40,793 nucleotides of DNA from an uncultured Phascolarctobacterium sp. (GTDB lineage: Bacteria; Bacillota; Negativicutes; Acidaminococcales; Acidaminococcaceae). The notes beneath the pieces are model-generated. The model searched no databases. It was not told the origin of the DNA and worked only from the letters and a program-made list of their open reading frames with translations. Below, in pieces: positions 39,838 through 40,793 of the stretch. Location: NCBI GenBank assembly GCA_900544885.1, contig UQWU01000011.1, positions 1 through 40,793 of the forward strand, written 5' to 3'. A program made the translations under genes and the position numbers. The number at the start of each line of letters is the position of its first letter. The stretch's first letter is position 1.

Positions 39838-40272
39838 TTAGTTTAAATGTGATGTACAGTGTGGACAGCGAGTGGCATCCTTAGCAATTTCTGTTTTGCA
39901 GAAAGGACATAAACGCGGCTCGGGTTTCGGTGCAGGTTTAGGAGTAAGCTTGTTAATCTGGCGTACCATGATGAAAATAATCATAGCTAAAATAAGAAAA
40001 TCTAAAACGGAGTTGATAAAGCTACCGTAGGCTATGACAGGGGCACCTGCTTTTTTAGCTTCGGCAAGGGTTAAATAATGAGTACCATTTAAGCTTATAA
40101 ATAGGTTGGAAAAATCCATTTTGCCCAAAATCATGCCTAACGGCGGCATAATAACATCACTTACAAGAGAGCTGACGATTTTGCCGAAAGCACCGCCAAT
40201 GATAACACCTACGGCCATGTCCATAACATTGCCACGCATAATAAACTTTTTAAGTTCTTCATTAAATGACAT
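39838..40272 (-). CDS. mscL: large-conductance mechanosensitive channel MscL with zinc-ribbon tail
   Basis: MscL opens under membrane tension and saves cells from osmotic burst. The first 110 residues are a standard MscL: the N-terminal helix FNEELKKFIMRGNVMDMAVGVIIG, a pore helix, a loop, and a second span (FINSVLDFLILAMIIFIMV). The tail then differs: after a KPAPKPEP linker, CPFC and CPHC (10 residues apart) form a zinc ribbon, giving 144 residues in total. AAAGAGG precedes the ATG at 40272. The IS30 end lies only 28 bp upstream, so the native promoter has been displaced. Confidence 0.93.
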   Translation of the reverse strand: MSFNEELKKFIMRGNVMDMAVGVIIGGAFGKIVSSLVSDVIMPPLGMILGKMDFSNLFISLNGTHYLTLAEAKKAGAPVIAYGSFINSVLDFLILAMIIFIMVRQINKLTPKPAPKPEPRLCPFCKTEIAKDATRCPHCTSHLN

Positions 40273-40300
40273 AATAAAACCTCTTTCTTTTAAATAAAAA

Positions 40301-40793
40301 TCCTAAATTGCAATAAGAAATTGCACACTTTTTAAAAATCAAGCTGCATAAATCTTGTCAAGCTCATTCTCGAATAGATCGTCAGGTGATTTGTATCCGA
40401 GTATTTTCCTAGGTAACAAATTACACCAATCAGCTGTCAACAGAATATCATCAGAAGTATATTTGCCTATTCTCTTTCCTTTAGGAATAAATCTTCTTAA
40501 AAGACCATTGTGACGTTCGTTAGAACCTCTTTCCCATGAACTGTAAGGGTGGGCAAAGTATACTTTTGTCTTTGTGTTATCTTCAAGCTTTGCGAGTTCA
40601 GCAAATTCACTACCGTTATCACTTGTTATAGTTTTGAATATCTGGCTAAACTTATCGCCATAGTAATTTTTCAAGTATTCCATAGCTTTACTAACGGAAG
40701 ATGTTGTTTTTCCTTCGATTTTAATGGCTATGTACTTGCGTGTAAGACGTTCTACAAGAGTTAATATAACGTTATCACTCTTGCTTTTACTGC
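40301..40793 (-). mobile_element. IS30-family element, 3' part (right window edge)
   Basis: An exact reverse-complement copy of 1-493, cut at the same internal base. Its end lies between mscL and that gene's original upstream region. Its transposase reads toward mscL. Confidence 0.9.
40339..40791 (-). CDS. IS30-family transposase, C-terminal fragment (5' end outside window)
   Basis: Identical in protein sequence to the fragment at 3-455: 150 residues with TSDNGSEF and NERHNGLLRRF. The frame is open to the window edge, with an internal ATG at 40683. Perfect identity indicates a recent transposition, or two reads of the same repeat family used to close both contig ends. Confidence 0.9.
   Translation of the reverse strand, partial: SKSKSDNVILTLVERLTRKYIAIKIEGKTTSSVSKAMEYLKNYYGDKFSQIFKTITSDNGSEFAELAKLEDNTKTKVYFAHPYSSWERGSNERHNGLLRRFIPKGKRIGKYTSDDILLTADWCNLLPRKILGYKSPDDLFENELDKIYAA

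Noticed and set aside
1..40793. Composite transposon carrying the whole 40 kb
   Set aside because: Content between the IS ends is ordinary chromosomal housekeeping, and both IS copies are cut at the same base by the window edge, as expected from contig ends.
1..40793. CRISPR arrays, tRNA or rRNA genes, prophage
   Set aside because: Read through for spaced direct repeats, CCA-type acceptor stems and rRNA signatures; none was seen.

Overview
The window looks like about 40.8 kb of chromosome from a diderm Firmicute of the class Negativicutes. A Phascolarctobacterium/Acidaminococcus-like genome would fit, but the genus is inferred, not read. Low-GC Firmicute traits are present: AGGAGG-type ribosome binding sites, frequent TTG/GTG starts, RNase J, a SpoIIIE/FtsK translocase, and sigma-A promoters with 17-bp spacers. 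They sit beside an outer-membrane TonB-dependent receptor, a RodZ-like protein and PilM/N/O-like genes, which fit a two-membrane cell.

Edges. Bases 1-493 and 40301-40793 are exact inverted copies of the 3' part of one IS30-family element, each cut at the same internal base. The left copy interrupts a WYL-domain gene. The right copy ends 29 bp before mscL. These are most simply contig ends inside a repeat.

452-4937: the truncated WYL gene plus an intact WYL partner, a gene-poor decayed stretch with hairpins and tiny ORFs, a small EF-hand-loop protein, and an orphan TAXI-type binding lipoprotein.

5082-23159: a long co-directional block of housekeeping genes. It runs rnj, ftsK, rodZ-like, ygiQ-like, a solute-binding lipoprotein, rimO, cinA, a DEAD-box helicase, hflX with an extra JAMM-motif domain, a structured 181-nt gap, a methionine gamma-lyase family gene, and tctB-tctA.

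23194-29850: a TonB receptor, then a small basic ORF whose stop codon lies at the very end of an intrinsic terminator's U-tract, then a cobalamin riboswitch controlling cobU, cobT/arsA-like, cobS, cobT-like/arsB-like and cobC. These operon genes attach the lower ligand of a cobamide. The two CobT-like proteins have lost complementary motifs and probably form a heteromer like ArsAB, the enzyme known from Sporomusa for phenolic cobamides.

29913-36022: a zinc-ribbon protein with a structured leader, a small acidic protein, PEP synthase, a prepilin peptidase, PilM/N-like and PilO-like proteins, and a DUF1232 protein. 36086-40272 (minus strand): mrp, brnQ, tyrS and an mscL with a C-terminal zinc ribbon.

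The best candidates for an undescribed system are the non-stop small ORF at 25384 (a possible alternative ribosome-rescue factor), the split CobT pair, and the JAMM-HflX fusion.
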